Assembly (NCBI RefSeq): GCF_017916425.1
Contig: NZ_JAFMSX010000001.1
Location: 744,001 to 808,000 of the forward strand
Source: Nocardioides sp. SYSU D00065
GTDB taxonomy: Bacteria; Actinomycetota; Actinomycetes; Propionibacteriales; Nocardioidaceae
Direction of reading: 5' to 3'
Length of the DNA: 64,000 nucleotides
The notes beneath the pieces were generated by a model. That model ran no database searches and was not told where the DNA came from. It saw only the letters and a list, made by a program, of their open reading frames with translations. How positions within the stretch are numbered: position 1 is the stretch's first letter; each line of letters starts with the position of its first letter. The position numbers and the translations under genes were made by a program. This document shows, piece after piece, positions 37,442 through 45,424 of this stretch.

Positions 37442-38983
37442 ATGGACGATTGCCCGGTGAGGTCACTCGGGAAGCTCGTCGGGCGCGGTCGGGGCGTTGC
37501 CGCGGTGCTGATCCTGCTGCTCGCCGGGTGCGGGCTGGGCGCCCTGACCTCGTGGGCCGCCGTCGCGGCGGCGCCTGCGCCCACCATCCTCACCCCCGCT
37601 GCCGGCGAGGTGATCACCGAGCGCCGGCCGACGGTCAGCGGCACGGGCGACCCGACGCTGAAGGTGGCCGTCACCCTGGACGGGGCGGAGGTGTGCCCGG
37701 CGAAGCCGGTGCAGCCCGACGGGACGTGGAGCTGCCAGCCCTCCGCCGACCTCCCCCTCGGGACCGTGACGCTGTCGGCCGTGCAGGTGGGTCCCGCCGA
37801 CGAGGTCTCGCCCCCGGCCACGGTCACGTTCGAGGTGGTGTCCGCGGAGCCGCAGCCGCCGGAGCCGGCGCCCGAGCCGCAGCCGGAGCCGGAGCCCGAG
37901 GAGCGACCCGAGCCACCGGTCATCACCGTCCCCCGCGACGACTCCCGCAGCCACGACCGGACCCCGACCGTCTCGGGGCGTGACGCCGTTCCCGGCGCGA
38001 AGGTCGTGGTCCACGACCGCGACCGCCGCGTCTGCACCGCGACCGCGGACCGTAACGGCCGGTGGACCTGCACGCTGACCGCCCGGCTCGCCTGGGGCCG
38101 TCACCTCCTGAGCGCCACCCAGCGCGTGTCCGGTATGGAGTCCCGCCGCTCCACCAGGGTCGTGCTCACCATCGTGCGGCCCGCGCCTCAGGAGACCCCG
38201 GCTCCCCCGCCCGCCACGCCGCAGCCGACGACGACGGCGACGCCCACCCCGACGCCGCCCACGCCGGCCCAACCCACGCCGACCCAGCCGACCCCCACGC
38301 AGCCGACCCCGAGCCCGACCGCGGTCGTACCGACGCAGCCCAGCCCCGCGCCACCGACGGCGACCGCCGGGCCGCAGCCCACCGACGGCGACGCCGACGG
38401 CAGCGGCGATAGCGCTGGCGACCGAGACCGGGACGGCGACGACGCGGGCGACGGCGGCAGGGCAGTGCCCGACGAGTCCTCGGGCACCCGCGCTCGACCG
38501 GACCAGGGGCCGCTGTCGATCGACGTCCGGGTCCCGCCCGCCCCGCTCGTCCGAGGCCAGGCGGCCACCCTGACCGGGTCCATCGGCCCGGCGCGCGAGG
38601 CCGGCGAGATCGTGGTTCGCGGCTCGCTCACGCCGGGGCTGCGCTACCGCGACGTACGGCTCGCTCCGGGCGGCGACTGCGTCGTACGGACCCTCGAGTT
38701 CCGCTGCACGCTCGACCTGGCTGCCGGCGAGGTGGGTGGCCTGCGCGTCGTCCTGACCCCGGACGCCGACGCGGCGCCCGCCCTCGCTCGCCAGCAGCTG
38801 TCCGTGACCTCTGCGGACGGTCGCCGTGACGGCGTGACGTCCACCCTGGCCGTGGACCCGGGCGTGCCCGGCACGGCCGAGGCACGCTCCGGGGCGACGT
38901 ACGCCGCGCAATTCGTGCCGCTGCTCGCCCTGCTGATGTTCGCCCTCGCCGCACATGTCAGCGAACGCCGACGTATCAACTGA
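37442..38983 (+). CDS. Secreted multidomain protein with two Ig-like domains and a C-terminal membrane helix
   Basis: 513 residues. A signal peptide (about 1-45, with an LLLAGC-like segment that may be a lipobox) precedes one Ig-like domain (about 50-135; TILTPAAGEVITERRPTVSGTGDPTLKV), a Pro/Glu linker, a second Ig-like domain (about 160-240; DDSRSHDRTPTVSGRDAVPGAKVVV), a long Pro/Thr-rich stretch (about 245-310) and an Asp/Gly-rich stretch, then a beta domain with two Cys (about 360-485) and a final helix (FVPLLALLMFALAAHV). The last residues are RRR, so the C-terminus should be anchored. Start may be ATG 37442 or a GTG five codons later. Convergent neighbours do not overlap it, and the next gene follows directly. 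Confidence 0.8.
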   Translation: MDDCPVRSLGKLVGRGRGVAAVLILLLAGCGLGALTSWAAVAAAPAPTILTPAAGEVITERRPTVSGTGDPTLKVAVTLDGAEVCPAKPVQPDGTWSCQPSADLPLGTVTLSAVQVGPADEVSPPATVTFEVVSAEPQPPEPAPEPQPEPEPEERPEPPVITVPRDDSRSHDRTPTVSGRDAVPGAKVVVHDRDRRVCTATADRNGRWTCTLTARLAWGRHLLSATQRVSGMESRRSTRVVLTIVRPAPQETPAPPPATPQPTTTATPTPTPPTPAQPTPTQPTPTQPTPSPTAVVPTQPSPAPPTATAGPQPTDGDADGSGDSAGDRDRDGDDAGDGGRAVPDESSGTRARPDQGPLSIDVRVPPAPLVRGQAATLTGSIGPAREAGEIVVRGSLTPGLRYRDVRLAPGGDCVVRTLEFRCTLDLAAGEVGGLRVVLTPDADAAPALARQQLSVTSADGRRDGVTSTLAVDPGVPGTAEARSGATYAAQFVPLLALLMFALAAHVSERRRIN

Positions 38984-38996
38984 CCAGGAGTCCCCC

Positions 38997-40022
38997 GTGT
39001 CCCGACGCTCCACCCCCGACCCCGCCAAGCCCCGGCGCAACCCAGCCGCCCGCATCCTCGCGGCGTGCGTGGCGCTGCTCGCGGTCTACTACGCCGTCCT
39101 GGTGGCGACCGGGTCGCTCGGCACCTCGACGCAGGTCGATCTGGACAAGGCCGCCGCGCCGACCGGCTCCGACCTGGTGACCCTGCACCTCAAGCTGCAG
39201 GAGGTCGACGTCGCGAACCGCGTGCTGCGCGCGACCATCCTTCCGGCGCCGCACGGCGACCTCGTCGGGCGCAAGACCGGCGAGATGAGCCGCGGCCTGC
39301 GCATCGAGGTGGCCAGCGGCGGGGCGGCCACCTCCGTCATCAGCTACCCGAGCAAGTCCATCATCGACCCGACGGCGGTCGAGCTGGCGCTCGACCGCGG
39401 CGACGTGGCGTACCCCTTCGACCGGCCGTTCGTCGACTTCTCGGTCAGCGCCCAGGACGACCGCACCGGCGCGGCCGTGCCCATCGCGCTGGACGTGGAG
39501 AGCTCCTCGCGCCCCTGGGTGATGTCCGCGACCATGGACGAGCCGAGGACCGAGGGCGCCAAGATGGTCTACCCCGTGCAGATCGACGGCCACCGCGACA
39601 CGCTCACGGTCACCCTCATCATGTTCTACCTGCTGGTCATCCTGCTCACCACGCTCATCGCCGTGGTCACCATCGGGAGCGCGCTGGTGCAGCGGACGCT
39701 GGAGTTCTCCAACGTCATCTGGCTGTCCGCGACGTTGCTGGCGTTCCCCACCCTGCGCAACGTGATGCCGGACGCGCCCCCGCTGGGGACGGCGCTGGAC
39801 TACGTCGTCTTCTTCCCGTGCGTGTGCGCGATCGCCGCGATGCTGCTGTGGACGGGGCTCCACCTCGTGCGCCGCGAGAGCGCGGTGCTGCTGGGGCGGG
39901 CCAGCACCGAGGACGCCGACGACTCCGACACCGAGGCTGACGCGGGCGCCGACGCCGACCGTCACGCCGCGGGCGACGCCGACCCCGACGTCCCCGGGCC
40001 GCGGCGGACGGTGAGCGTCTGA
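38997..40022 (+). CDS. DUF4436 family membrane protein
   Basis: 341 residues. One membrane segment (about 20-40), an outer domain (about 41-200; AYPFDRPFVDF is the typical DUF4436 YPFDRY-like turn), three or more membrane segments (about 208-235, 250-268, 277-300), and an Asp/Ala-rich tail. Start chosen at GTG 38997 because AGGAG lies six bases upstream; an in-frame ATG at 38955 would overlap the preceding gene by 29 bases. Family function unknown. It follows the Ig-like gene by 13 bases and is probably co-transcribed. Confidence 0.85.
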   Translation: MSRRSTPDPAKPRRNPAARILAACVALLAVYYAVLVATGSLGTSTQVDLDKAAAPTGSDLVTLHLKLQEVDVANRVLRATILPAPHGDLVGRKTGEMSRGLRIEVASGGAATSVISYPSKSIIDPTAVELALDRGDVAYPFDRPFVDFSVSAQDDRTGAAVPIALDVESSSRPWVMSATMDEPRTEGAKMVYPVQIDGHRDTLTVTLIMFYLLVILLTTLIAVVTIGSALVQRTLEFSNVIWLSATLLAFPTLRNVMPDAPPLGTALDYVVFFPCVCAIAAMLLWTGLHLVRRESAVLLGRASTEDADDSDTEADAGADADRHAAGDADPDVPGPRRTVSV

Positions 40023-40035
40023 GCCGGGCGCGGCC

Positions 40036-41232
40036 TCAGCGACGCGGGAGCAGGATCTCCAGGCCGTCGCCGGCGACGTCGCCGCGCCAGTGACCGCCGA
40101 GGAACTGCGCGATCGCCTCGCCGGGTCGGACCGCGGTCGGGCCGGTACCGGTCGGCGCGGTGGCGCCCTCGGTGCGTACGCCGATGCGCACGAGGCTCTC
40201 CTCCCCCGCCAGTGTCAGCCGCACCCGCCCCGTGGTGCTGGTGCGGACATCGGCCAGCACCGCGTCGAGGAGCTGCTCGACCGGGCCGAGGGTCAGCGAG
40301 AGTCCGGCGCCGTCGAGCACGAGAACCTGCACGTCGCGACCCGAGGGGAGCCCCAGTCGCCAGCGCTGGCGCGTGAGCTCCGCGAGCTCGCCGACGTCCA
40401 CCGTCCGACCGCCCATGACGCAGCGCCGCCGCTCGGCCTCCACCAGCTCGGCGATGGTGTCCTGGAGCCGCTGGGTGTCCTGCAGGCAGCGCGCGAGGCT
40501 GTGGCGTACGTCCTCGTCGAGGTCCTGGCGCAGCATCACCTCCTCCAGCTCGAGCCGCAGGCCCGTGAGCGGGGTGCGCAGCGCGTGGGAGGTGTCCATG
40601 ACCGAGTCGCGGTTGCGCTCGAACTGGCGCTCGAGGTTGTGGGCGCTCGAGCGCAGCGCGGCGCTCACCGCGGCGACCTCCGGGATGCGCGAGTAGGGCA
40701 GCCGCAGGTCGAACCGTCCCCGGCCCAGCGCCTCGGCGCTCGCGGCGAGCTCCATAAACGGCCGCGACAGCCACCGGGCCATGACCCAGGCGAGCAGCGC
40801 CGCGAGGACCACCGAGGCGAGGAGGATGAGGATCGCCTCGCGGCCGCGGCCCCACGCGATCGCGCGGACCTGGCGGTCGCTGCGCACCGCGGTCACGGTC
40901 GTGTCCCCCGAGACCCGGGTGACCTTCAACGGGTCCCCGAGTGCCTCGGGGCGGAACCGGTCCCCCCACGACGTCAGAGCGGGCTCGCCCGGACGAGAGA
41001 CGGTGAGCCGCATGTCGGCGTTCGTGACGTCGGCGAGGTCCGCCTCGGAGACGCGCAGGCCCTCGGCGTACCTCCGCTCGAACCCGCGGGCGACGTGCGC
41101 GGCGTGCTCGCCGAGCGTGCTGAGCTCGCTGTTGCGAGCCGACTCGGTGAGGGTCATCCCCCGCACCGCCCCGACGAACGTCACCAGTGCCAGAGCCAGG
41201 CCCACGAACGCGATGGTGAGCCGCTCGCGCAC
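40036..41232 (-). CDS. Sensor histidine kinase with degenerate ATP-binding domain
   Basis: 398 residues. Two membrane segments (about 5-25 and 134-155) flank a sensor domain; a HAMP region (about 155-205) leads to the HisKA domain with the phospho-acceptor His216 in DTSHALRTPL. The C-terminal region (about 310-398) has the position of a HATPase domain but lacks the N-box Asn (LLDAVLADV where LLxNA is expected), the DxGxG G1 box and a clear G2 box (GxGLGL). It may be a poor kinase, or act mainly as a phosphatase or signal relay; this is inferred from the missing motifs. It starts one base after the response-regulator stop. Confidence 0.87.
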   Translation of the reverse strand: MRERLTIAFVGLALALVTFVGAVRGMTLTESARNSELSTLGEHAAHVARGFERRYAEGLRVSEADLADVTNADMRLTVSRPGEPALTSWGDRFRPEALGDPLKVTRVSGDTTVTAVRSDRQVRAIAWGRGREAILILLASVVLAALLAWVMARWLSRPFMELAASAEALGRGRFDLRLPYSRIPEVAAVSAALRSSAHNLERQFERNRDSVMDTSHALRTPLTGLRLELEEVMLRQDLDEDVRHSLARCLQDTQRLQDTIAELVEAERRRCVMGGRTVDVGELAELTRQRWRLGLPSGRDVQVLVLDGAGLSLTLGPVEQLLDAVLADVRTSTTGRVRLTLAGEESLVRIGVRTEGATAPTGTGPTAVRPGEAIAQFLGGHWRGDVAGDGLEILLPRR

Positions 41233-41233
41233 C

Positions 41234-41923
41234 TCAGGTGCCGGTTTCCAACCGGAAGCCCACTCCGCGGATCGCGACGACCTTCTCGCCGGCCTCGGCG
41301 GCCTCGAGCTTGTTGCGCAGCCGGCCGATCGTGACGTCGAGCGTCTTGGTCGAGCCGTACCAGTTCTGGTCCCACACCTGGCTCATCAGCGTCTCGCGCG
41401 GCACGACCTTGTCGTGGTGGGAGGCGAGGACCGCGAGCACGTCGAACTCCTTGGCGGTCAGCGCGATCTCGCGCTCGCCGAGGTGGACCCGGCGCGAGGC
41501 CGCGTCGATGGTGAGCCCCGACGCGGTCGTGACGGTGGAGTCGTCCTCGGCGACCAGCGCGCTGCGGCGCAGCAGGGCGCGCACCCGCGCGAGGAGCTCG
41601 GCGAGGCCGAAGGGCTTGGCGAGGTAGTCGTCGGCGCCGACGTCGAGGCCGACCACCCGGTCGAGCTCGCCGGCGCGGGCGGTGACCATGATGATGCCGC
41701 CCACGAAGCCGCCCGCGCGCATCTGCCGGCACGCGTCGATGCCGTCCATGTCGGGGAGCCCGAGGTCGAGGATCACCACCGCCGGCGCGTTGTCGATCAC
41801 GAAGGACACCGCCTCGGCTCCGCCCGAGACCCGGCTGACCTCGTAGCCCTCGCGTTCGAGGGTACGCATCAGGGGGAGGGCGATGTCTTCCTCGTCCTCG
41901 ACCACCAGCACGTCGTGCACCAT
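41234..41923 (-). CDS. OmpR-family response regulator
   Basis: 229 residues. Receiver domain (about 1-115) with acidic pair VEDEED, phospho-acceptor Asp in VILDLGLPDMDG, Thr in VTARAG and Lys in LAKPFG. Winged-helix DNA-binding domain follows (about 135-225; ALTAKEFDVLAVLASHHDKVVPRETLMSQVWDQNWYGSTKTLDVTIGRLRNKLE). Starts at ATG 41923 (MVHDVLVVE); a second in-frame ATG four codons upstream (41935) is possible. Partner of the adjacent kinase. Confidence 0.93.
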   Translation of the reverse strand: MVHDVLVVEDEEDIALPLMRTLEREGYEVSRVSGGAEAVSFVIDNAPAVVILDLGLPDMDGIDACRQMRAGGFVGGIIMVTARAGELDRVVGLDVGADDYLAKPFGLAELLARVRALLRRSALVAEDDSTVTTASGLTIDAASRRVHLGEREIALTAKEFDVLAVLASHHDKVVPRETLMSQVWDQNWYGSTKTLDVTIGRLRNKLEAAEAGEKVVAIRGVGFRLETGT

Positions 41924-41945
41924 GGCGTCGAGCATAGAGGCAGGG

Positions 41946-42092
41946 TCAGCGGTTCGTGGCGCGAACGTCCGAGTCCGCCGCGGGCGTGACGACGGTCTGG
42001 GCGGGCGGGGCGGGGGCCTCCTCCCCGGGTCCGACGGCCACTCCACCGGCGGCGAGGAGCGCCGCGATGGGGATCAGCAGGAGGCGGGACAT
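41946..42092 (-). CDS. 48-residue small secreted or membrane peptide upstream of the two-component system
   Basis: A short frame with ATG at 42092 and TGA at 41946. The opening MSRLLLIPIAALLAAGGVAV is a basic residue followed by a hydrophobic core, as in a signal peptide or single membrane helix; the rest (GPGEEAPAPPAQTVVTPAADSDVRATNR) is Pro/Ala/Thr-rich and would face outside. It ends 22 bases before the response-regulator start on the same strand. There is no clear ribosome-binding site, and I recognise no family. Could be a small regulator or sensor ligand of the adjacent kinase, or a chance frame. Confidence 0.55.
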   Translation of the reverse strand: MSRLLLIPIAALLAAGGVAVGPGEEAPAPPAQTVVTPAADSDVRATNR

Positions 42093-42209
42093 GGGAAAAG
42101 CATGCGATCCCCCGATCCACGCCAGATCCTCGATGCGGTCACGCGGGGTAAATCTTTCGGACCTGGACGGGCACTTCCGGGCACGACCGGGCGTACGCCG
42201 ACGAGCCGG

Positions 42210-43112
42210 TCAGGCCTCGAACACGTCGCCCAGCTCGTTGACCCGCGCCAGCACCTGCTCCATCGAGAACTGCCCCAGCGCCAGCTCGTCCTCGGCACCC
42301 TCCTCGACCTCCTCCCACGTCAGCGGGGTCGCGGCGGTCGGCCGTTCCCGGCCGCGCAGGGAGTACGGCGAGACGGTGGTCTTGGAGCCGGAGTTCTGCG
42401 ACCAGTCCAAGAACACCTTGCCCGGCCGCTTCGCCTTCGTCATGGTGGCGGTCACCAGGTCCGGGTGCTCCTTCTGCAGCGCCTCGGCGACCTCCTTGGC
42501 GAGCGCCGTGGTGCCGTCGCTGTCCAGGTCGCCGGGGAGCGGGGCGTAGAGGTGCAGGCCCTTGCTCCCGCTGGTGACCGGCGTGCAGCCGAGGTCGCGC
42601 TCGGCCAGCGCGTCGCGGACCATCACCGCCACCCGGGCGCACTCGTGCAGGCCTGCCGGCTCCCCCGGGTCGAGGTCGATCACGAGTCGGTCCGGGTTGC
42701 GCGGCGTACCGTCGGCGTCGACGGTCCACTGGTGGACGTGCAGCTCGAGGGCGGCCAGGTTGGCCAGCCACGTCAGCGTGGCGAGGTCGTCGCAGACGGG
42801 GAACCGCAGCGTGCCGTCGCCCTTGCCGGTGCGCGACCCGGTGGTCGGCACCTCGGCGGTACGCACCCACGACGGGGTGCCGGCTGGCGCGTTCTTCTCG
42901 AAGAAGCTCGATCCCTCGACTCCGTGCGGCCAGCGGATCCGGGTCACCGCGCGGTCGGCGAGGTGCGGCAGCAGCACCGGGGAGACCTGCGCGTAGTAGT
43001 TGAGCACCTCGCCCTTGGTGGTGCCGGTGCGCGGGTAGAGCACCTTGTCGAGGTTGCTGATGGTCAGGGTGCGGCCCTCGACGTCGACCTGCACCTCGCC
43101 GGTCGGGCTCAT
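42210..43112 (-). CDS. LigD-type polymerase/primase domain protein
   Basis: 300 residues. Stand-alone polymerase of the archaeo-eukaryal primase type used in bacterial non-homologous end joining. The metal-binding DxD is in LVIDLDPGE, preceded by RFPVCDDLATLTWLANLAALELHVHQW and followed by TSGSKGLHLYAPL and KVFLDWSQNSGSKTTVSPYSLRGR, all typical of LigD polymerase domains. It fills gaps during DNA end repair. ATG 43112 overlaps the ligase stop by four bases, so polymerase and ligase are made from one message. Confidence 0.93.
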   Translation of the reverse strand: MSPTGEVQVDVEGRTLTISNLDKVLYPRTGTTKGEVLNYYAQVSPVLLPHLADRAVTRIRWPHGVEGSSFFEKNAPAGTPSWVRTAEVPTTGSRTGKGDGTLRFPVCDDLATLTWLANLAALELHVHQWTVDADGTPRNPDRLVIDLDPGEPAGLHECARVAVMVRDALAERDLGCTPVTSGSKGLHLYAPLPGDLDSDGTTALAKEVAEALQKEHPDLVTATMTKAKRPGKVFLDWSQNSGSKTTVSPYSLRGRERPTAATPLTWEEVEEGAEDELALGQFSMEQVLARVNELGDVFEA

Positions 43113-44032
43113 CGGAGGTCCTCCGGGAAGAGGTCGTCGCGCACGCCCTGGAACGACGGCTGGCGCAGGCGGTCGTAGCCCAGCCCGTGGGTGTCGATGT
43201 CGACCACCACCCGCGGCTCGACCCAGAACGTGCCGGCCGCGTCCACCCGCGGCACCTCGTCGGCGAACGGCGAGGCGGCCGCGGCGTACGGCTCGAGCAG
43301 CGCGGCCAGCCGGACGCCCGTCGCGCCCGCGATGCCGCTGCCGACCCGGCCGCGGTACATCAGGCCCTCGGGTGTCGGCTCGCCGACGAGCAGCGACGCG
43401 AGCCGGTCCGTCGTACCGACCTGCGGGCGCCAGCCGCCGACCACGAACGACCCGCGGTGGCGGTGGGCGAGCTTGCGCCAGTCGTCGCTGCGCGTGTCGA
43501 AGCGGTAGCGCGAGCCGCGGCGCTTGCTCACCACCCCCTCGAGCCCCTGCTGGAGCGTGGCGGTGAACAGCATGTCGCCGTCGTCGTACGCCGCCGGGAC
43601 CTGCCACTTGGAGTCGGCGAGCGGCAGCCCCTCGAGCAGCGCCCGGCGCTCCTCCAGCGGGCGGTCGGTGAGGTCCTCCCCGTCGAGGCGCAGCAGGTCG
43701 AAGACCATCAGCGTCGCCGGCACGCTCCTGACGAGGCGGGCGGCGTCGGCGGCGTTGCGCACGTGCATGCGGTGCTGCAGCACGCGGAAGTCCGGGATCC
43801 CGCGCTCGTTGAGGGCGATCACCTCGCCGTCGACCAGCAGGTCGCGCTCGCCGAGCGGAGGGACGCTGAGGTCGGGCCACGCCGGCGTGACGTTGTTGTC
43901 GTTGCGGCTGGTCATCCTGGCCACCGCGTCGCGGACGTCGACCAGGACGCGCACGCCGTCCCACTTGACCTCGTGGAGCCACTGCTCGCCGGCGGGGACA
44001 CGGTCGGCCTTGGTGGCGAGCATGGGGCGCAC
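43109..44032 (-). CDS. ATP-dependent DNA ligase (NHEJ type)
   Basis: 307 residues. The active-site Lys is in HEVKWDGVRV (motif I, KxDGxR), followed by LLVDGEVIALN, FDLLRLDGEDLTDRPLEERRALLEG, EGVVSKRRGSRY and the C-terminal OB-fold with FVVGGWRPQVGTTDRLASLLVGEP. This is the ligase part of LigD-type systems. Start is GTG 44032 (VRPMLATKADR); ATG three codons later is an alternative. Divergent from the Ku gene across an 85-base region that should hold both promoters. Confidence 0.93.
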   Translation of the reverse strand: MRPMLATKADRVPAGEQWLHEVKWDGVRVLVDVRDAVARMTSRNDNNVTPAWPDLSVPPLGERDLLVDGEVIALNERGIPDFRVLQHRMHVRNAADAARLVRSVPATLMVFDLLRLDGEDLTDRPLEERRALLEGLPLADSKWQVPAAYDDGDMLFTATLQQGLEGVVSKRRGSRYRFDTRSDDWRKLAHRHRGSFVVGGWRPQVGTTDRLASLLVGEPTPEGLMYRGRVGSGIAGATGVRLAALLEPYAAAASPFADEVPRVDAAGTFWVEPRVVVDIDTHGLGYDRLRQPSFQGVRDDLFPEDLR

Positions 44033-44117
44033 GGGGTCAGTGTGGCATCCGGCCCGCCTGCGGGTCGGCACCCTCCGAGGGGAGACGGGGGTCCGCGCCG
44101 ACGGCTATCGTCGGCCC

Positions 44118-45107
44118 ATGCGAGCGATCTGGAAGGGCGCGGTCTCCTTCGGCCTGGTGAGCGTGCCGGTCAAGCTGTACGCCGCCACCGAGAGCCACGA
44201 CGTGTCGTTCCGCCAGGTGCACGCCAAGGACGGCGGCCGCATCAAGTACCAGCGGGTGTGCTCGCTGGACGGCGAGGAGGTGGCGTACGCCGACATCGCC
44301 AAGGGCTACGAGACCGAGGACGGCGAGATGGTCATCCTCACCGACGACGACATGGCCGCGCTGCCGTCGACGTCGTCGCGCGAGATCGCGGTGGAGAAGT
44401 TCGTGCCGCGCGAGCAGATCGACCCGCTGCTGTTCGAGAAGTCCTACTACCTCGAGCCGGAGGGGCAGGGGGCCAAGCCCTACGCGCTGCTGCGCCAGGC
44501 GCTCAAGGACGCCGACCGGATGGCGGTGGTGACGGTCGCGCTGCGCCAGCGCACCACCATCGCGGTGCTGCGCGTGCGCGAGACCGAGGCGGGCGAGGTC
44601 ATCGTGCTGCAGACGATGATGTGGCCCGACGAGGTGCGCGTGCCCGACTTCAAGGTCGAGGTCGACGACGCCAAGCCGCAAGAGGTCAAGATGGCGCACA
44701 TGCTGGTGGAGACACTGGCCGGCGACTTCGACGCGACCGAGTTCGAGGATGACTACGCCGAGGCCGTGGAGGCGCTGGTGAAGTCGAAGATCGAGGGCGG
44801 CGAGGTCAAGCGCACCGAGACGTCCACCAAGACCTCCGGCGAGGTCGTCGACCTGCTCGCCGCGCTGCAGAAGTCGGTCGCGGCGGCCAAGTCGGCGCGC
44901 GGCGAGGAGGACTCCTCGGACAACTCCGACACCGACGCCGACGCCGACTCGGACTCGGGCGCGAAGCCGGCGCGGAAGTCGGCCGCCAAGAAGTCGGCCG
45001 CCAAGAAGGCCCCGGCCAAGAAGACGGCTGCGAAGAAGTCCGCCGCCAAGAAGTCGACTGCCAAGAAGGCGCCCGCCCGCAAGACGGCGGCGAAGAAGGC
45101 CAGCTGA
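44118..45107 (+). CDS. ku: DNA end-binding protein Ku with lysine-rich tail
   Basis: 329 residues. Residues 1-255 form the bacterial Ku core (MRAIWKGAVSFGLVSVPVKLYAATE start; EIAVEKFVPREQIDPLLFEKSYYLEP; RQRTTIAVLRVRE). An acidic/Asp-rich linker follows (about 265-285; SSDNSDTDADADSDSG), then a tail of repeated KKSAAKKAPAK units (about 288-329) like histone H1 or HU extensions. Ku binds broken DNA ends and recruits the ligase; tails of this type increase DNA binding and bridging in other bacteria. Together with the divergent ligase/polymerase it completes the NHEJ locus. Confidence 0.95.
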   Translation: MRAIWKGAVSFGLVSVPVKLYAATESHDVSFRQVHAKDGGRIKYQRVCSLDGEEVAYADIAKGYETEDGEMVILTDDDMAALPSTSSREIAVEKFVPREQIDPLLFEKSYYLEPEGQGAKPYALLRQALKDADRMAVVTVALRQRTTIAVLRVRETEAGEVIVLQTMMWPDEVRVPDFKVEVDDAKPQEVKMAHMLVETLAGDFDATEFEDDYAEAVEALVKSKIEGGEVKRTETSTKTSGEVVDLLAALQKSVAAAKSARGEEDSSDNSDTDADADSDSGAKPARKSAAKKSAAKKAPAKKTAAKKSAAKKSTAKKAPARKTAAKKAS

Positions 45108-45128
45108 CCGCTGTGGGCGGGCGGGTGG

Positions 45129-45178
45129 GCGGTGCGTGAGCCACATTCCCGGCCTACGGGATGTGGCTGGGGCACCGC
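45129..45178. repeat. 50-bp palindromic repeat, copy 1
   Basis: Starts GCGGTGCGTGAGCCACAT and ends ATGTGGCTGGGGCACCGC. The inner AGCCACAT and ATGTGGCT and the outer GCGGTGC and GCACCGC form an interrupted stem around a central CCGGCCTACGG-like loop. Followed by TCGGGTTGTTGG, which also follows copy 2. Confidence 0.85.
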
Positions 45179-45222
45179 TCGGGTTGTTGGTGGTGCGCTG
45201 AACCGCTGTCCCGGGCGCACCA

Positions 45223-45272
45223 GCGGTGCGTGAGCCACACTTCCGGCGTACGAGATGTGGCTGGGGCACCGC
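45223..45272. repeat. 50-bp palindromic repeat, copy 2
   Basis: Same length and frame as copy 1, differing only in the central part (ACTTCCGGCGTACGAGA). The arms GCGGTGCGTGAGCCACA and TGTGGCTGGGGCACCGC are identical to copy 1. Separated from copy 1 by 44 bases and from copy 3 by 11. Confidence 0.85.
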
Positions 45273-45283
45273 TCGGGTTGTTG

Positions 45284-45333
45284 GCGGTGCGTCAGCCACA
45301 TCTCCGCCGTACGAAATGTGGCTCAGCCACCGC
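45284..45333. repeat. 50-bp palindromic repeat, copy 3
   Basis: GCGGTGCGTCAGCCACAT at the left and ATGTGGCTCAGCCACCGC at the right. Compared with copies 1 and 2, GTGAG has become GTCAG and the right arm GGGGCACC has become CAGCCACC, a variant shared with copy 4. Confidence 0.85.
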
Positions 45334-45374
45334 CGTGGCCCAAGCGGCGGGCTAAGCCACCGCCGGGGCCCGCG

Positions 45375-45424
45375 GCGGTGCGTCAGCCACATGCCGGCCG
45401 TCCGGAATGTGGCTCAGCCACCGC
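45375..45424. repeat. 50-bp palindromic repeat, copy 4
   Basis: Same arms as copy 3, with a central GCCGGCCGTCCGGA. The right arm is followed by CCCGGCTCAGCCACCGCC, which repeats part of the arm once more. Separated from copy 3 by 41 bases. Confidence 0.85.

Noticed and set aside
44990..45100. Simple DNA repeat as a separate element
   Set aside because: The AAGAAG-GCC repetition is the lysine/alanine tail of Ku.
45129..45424. CRISPR array
   Set aside because: The repeats are 50-bp palindromes with varying centres and spacers of 44, 11 and 41 bases, and no cas gene is near.
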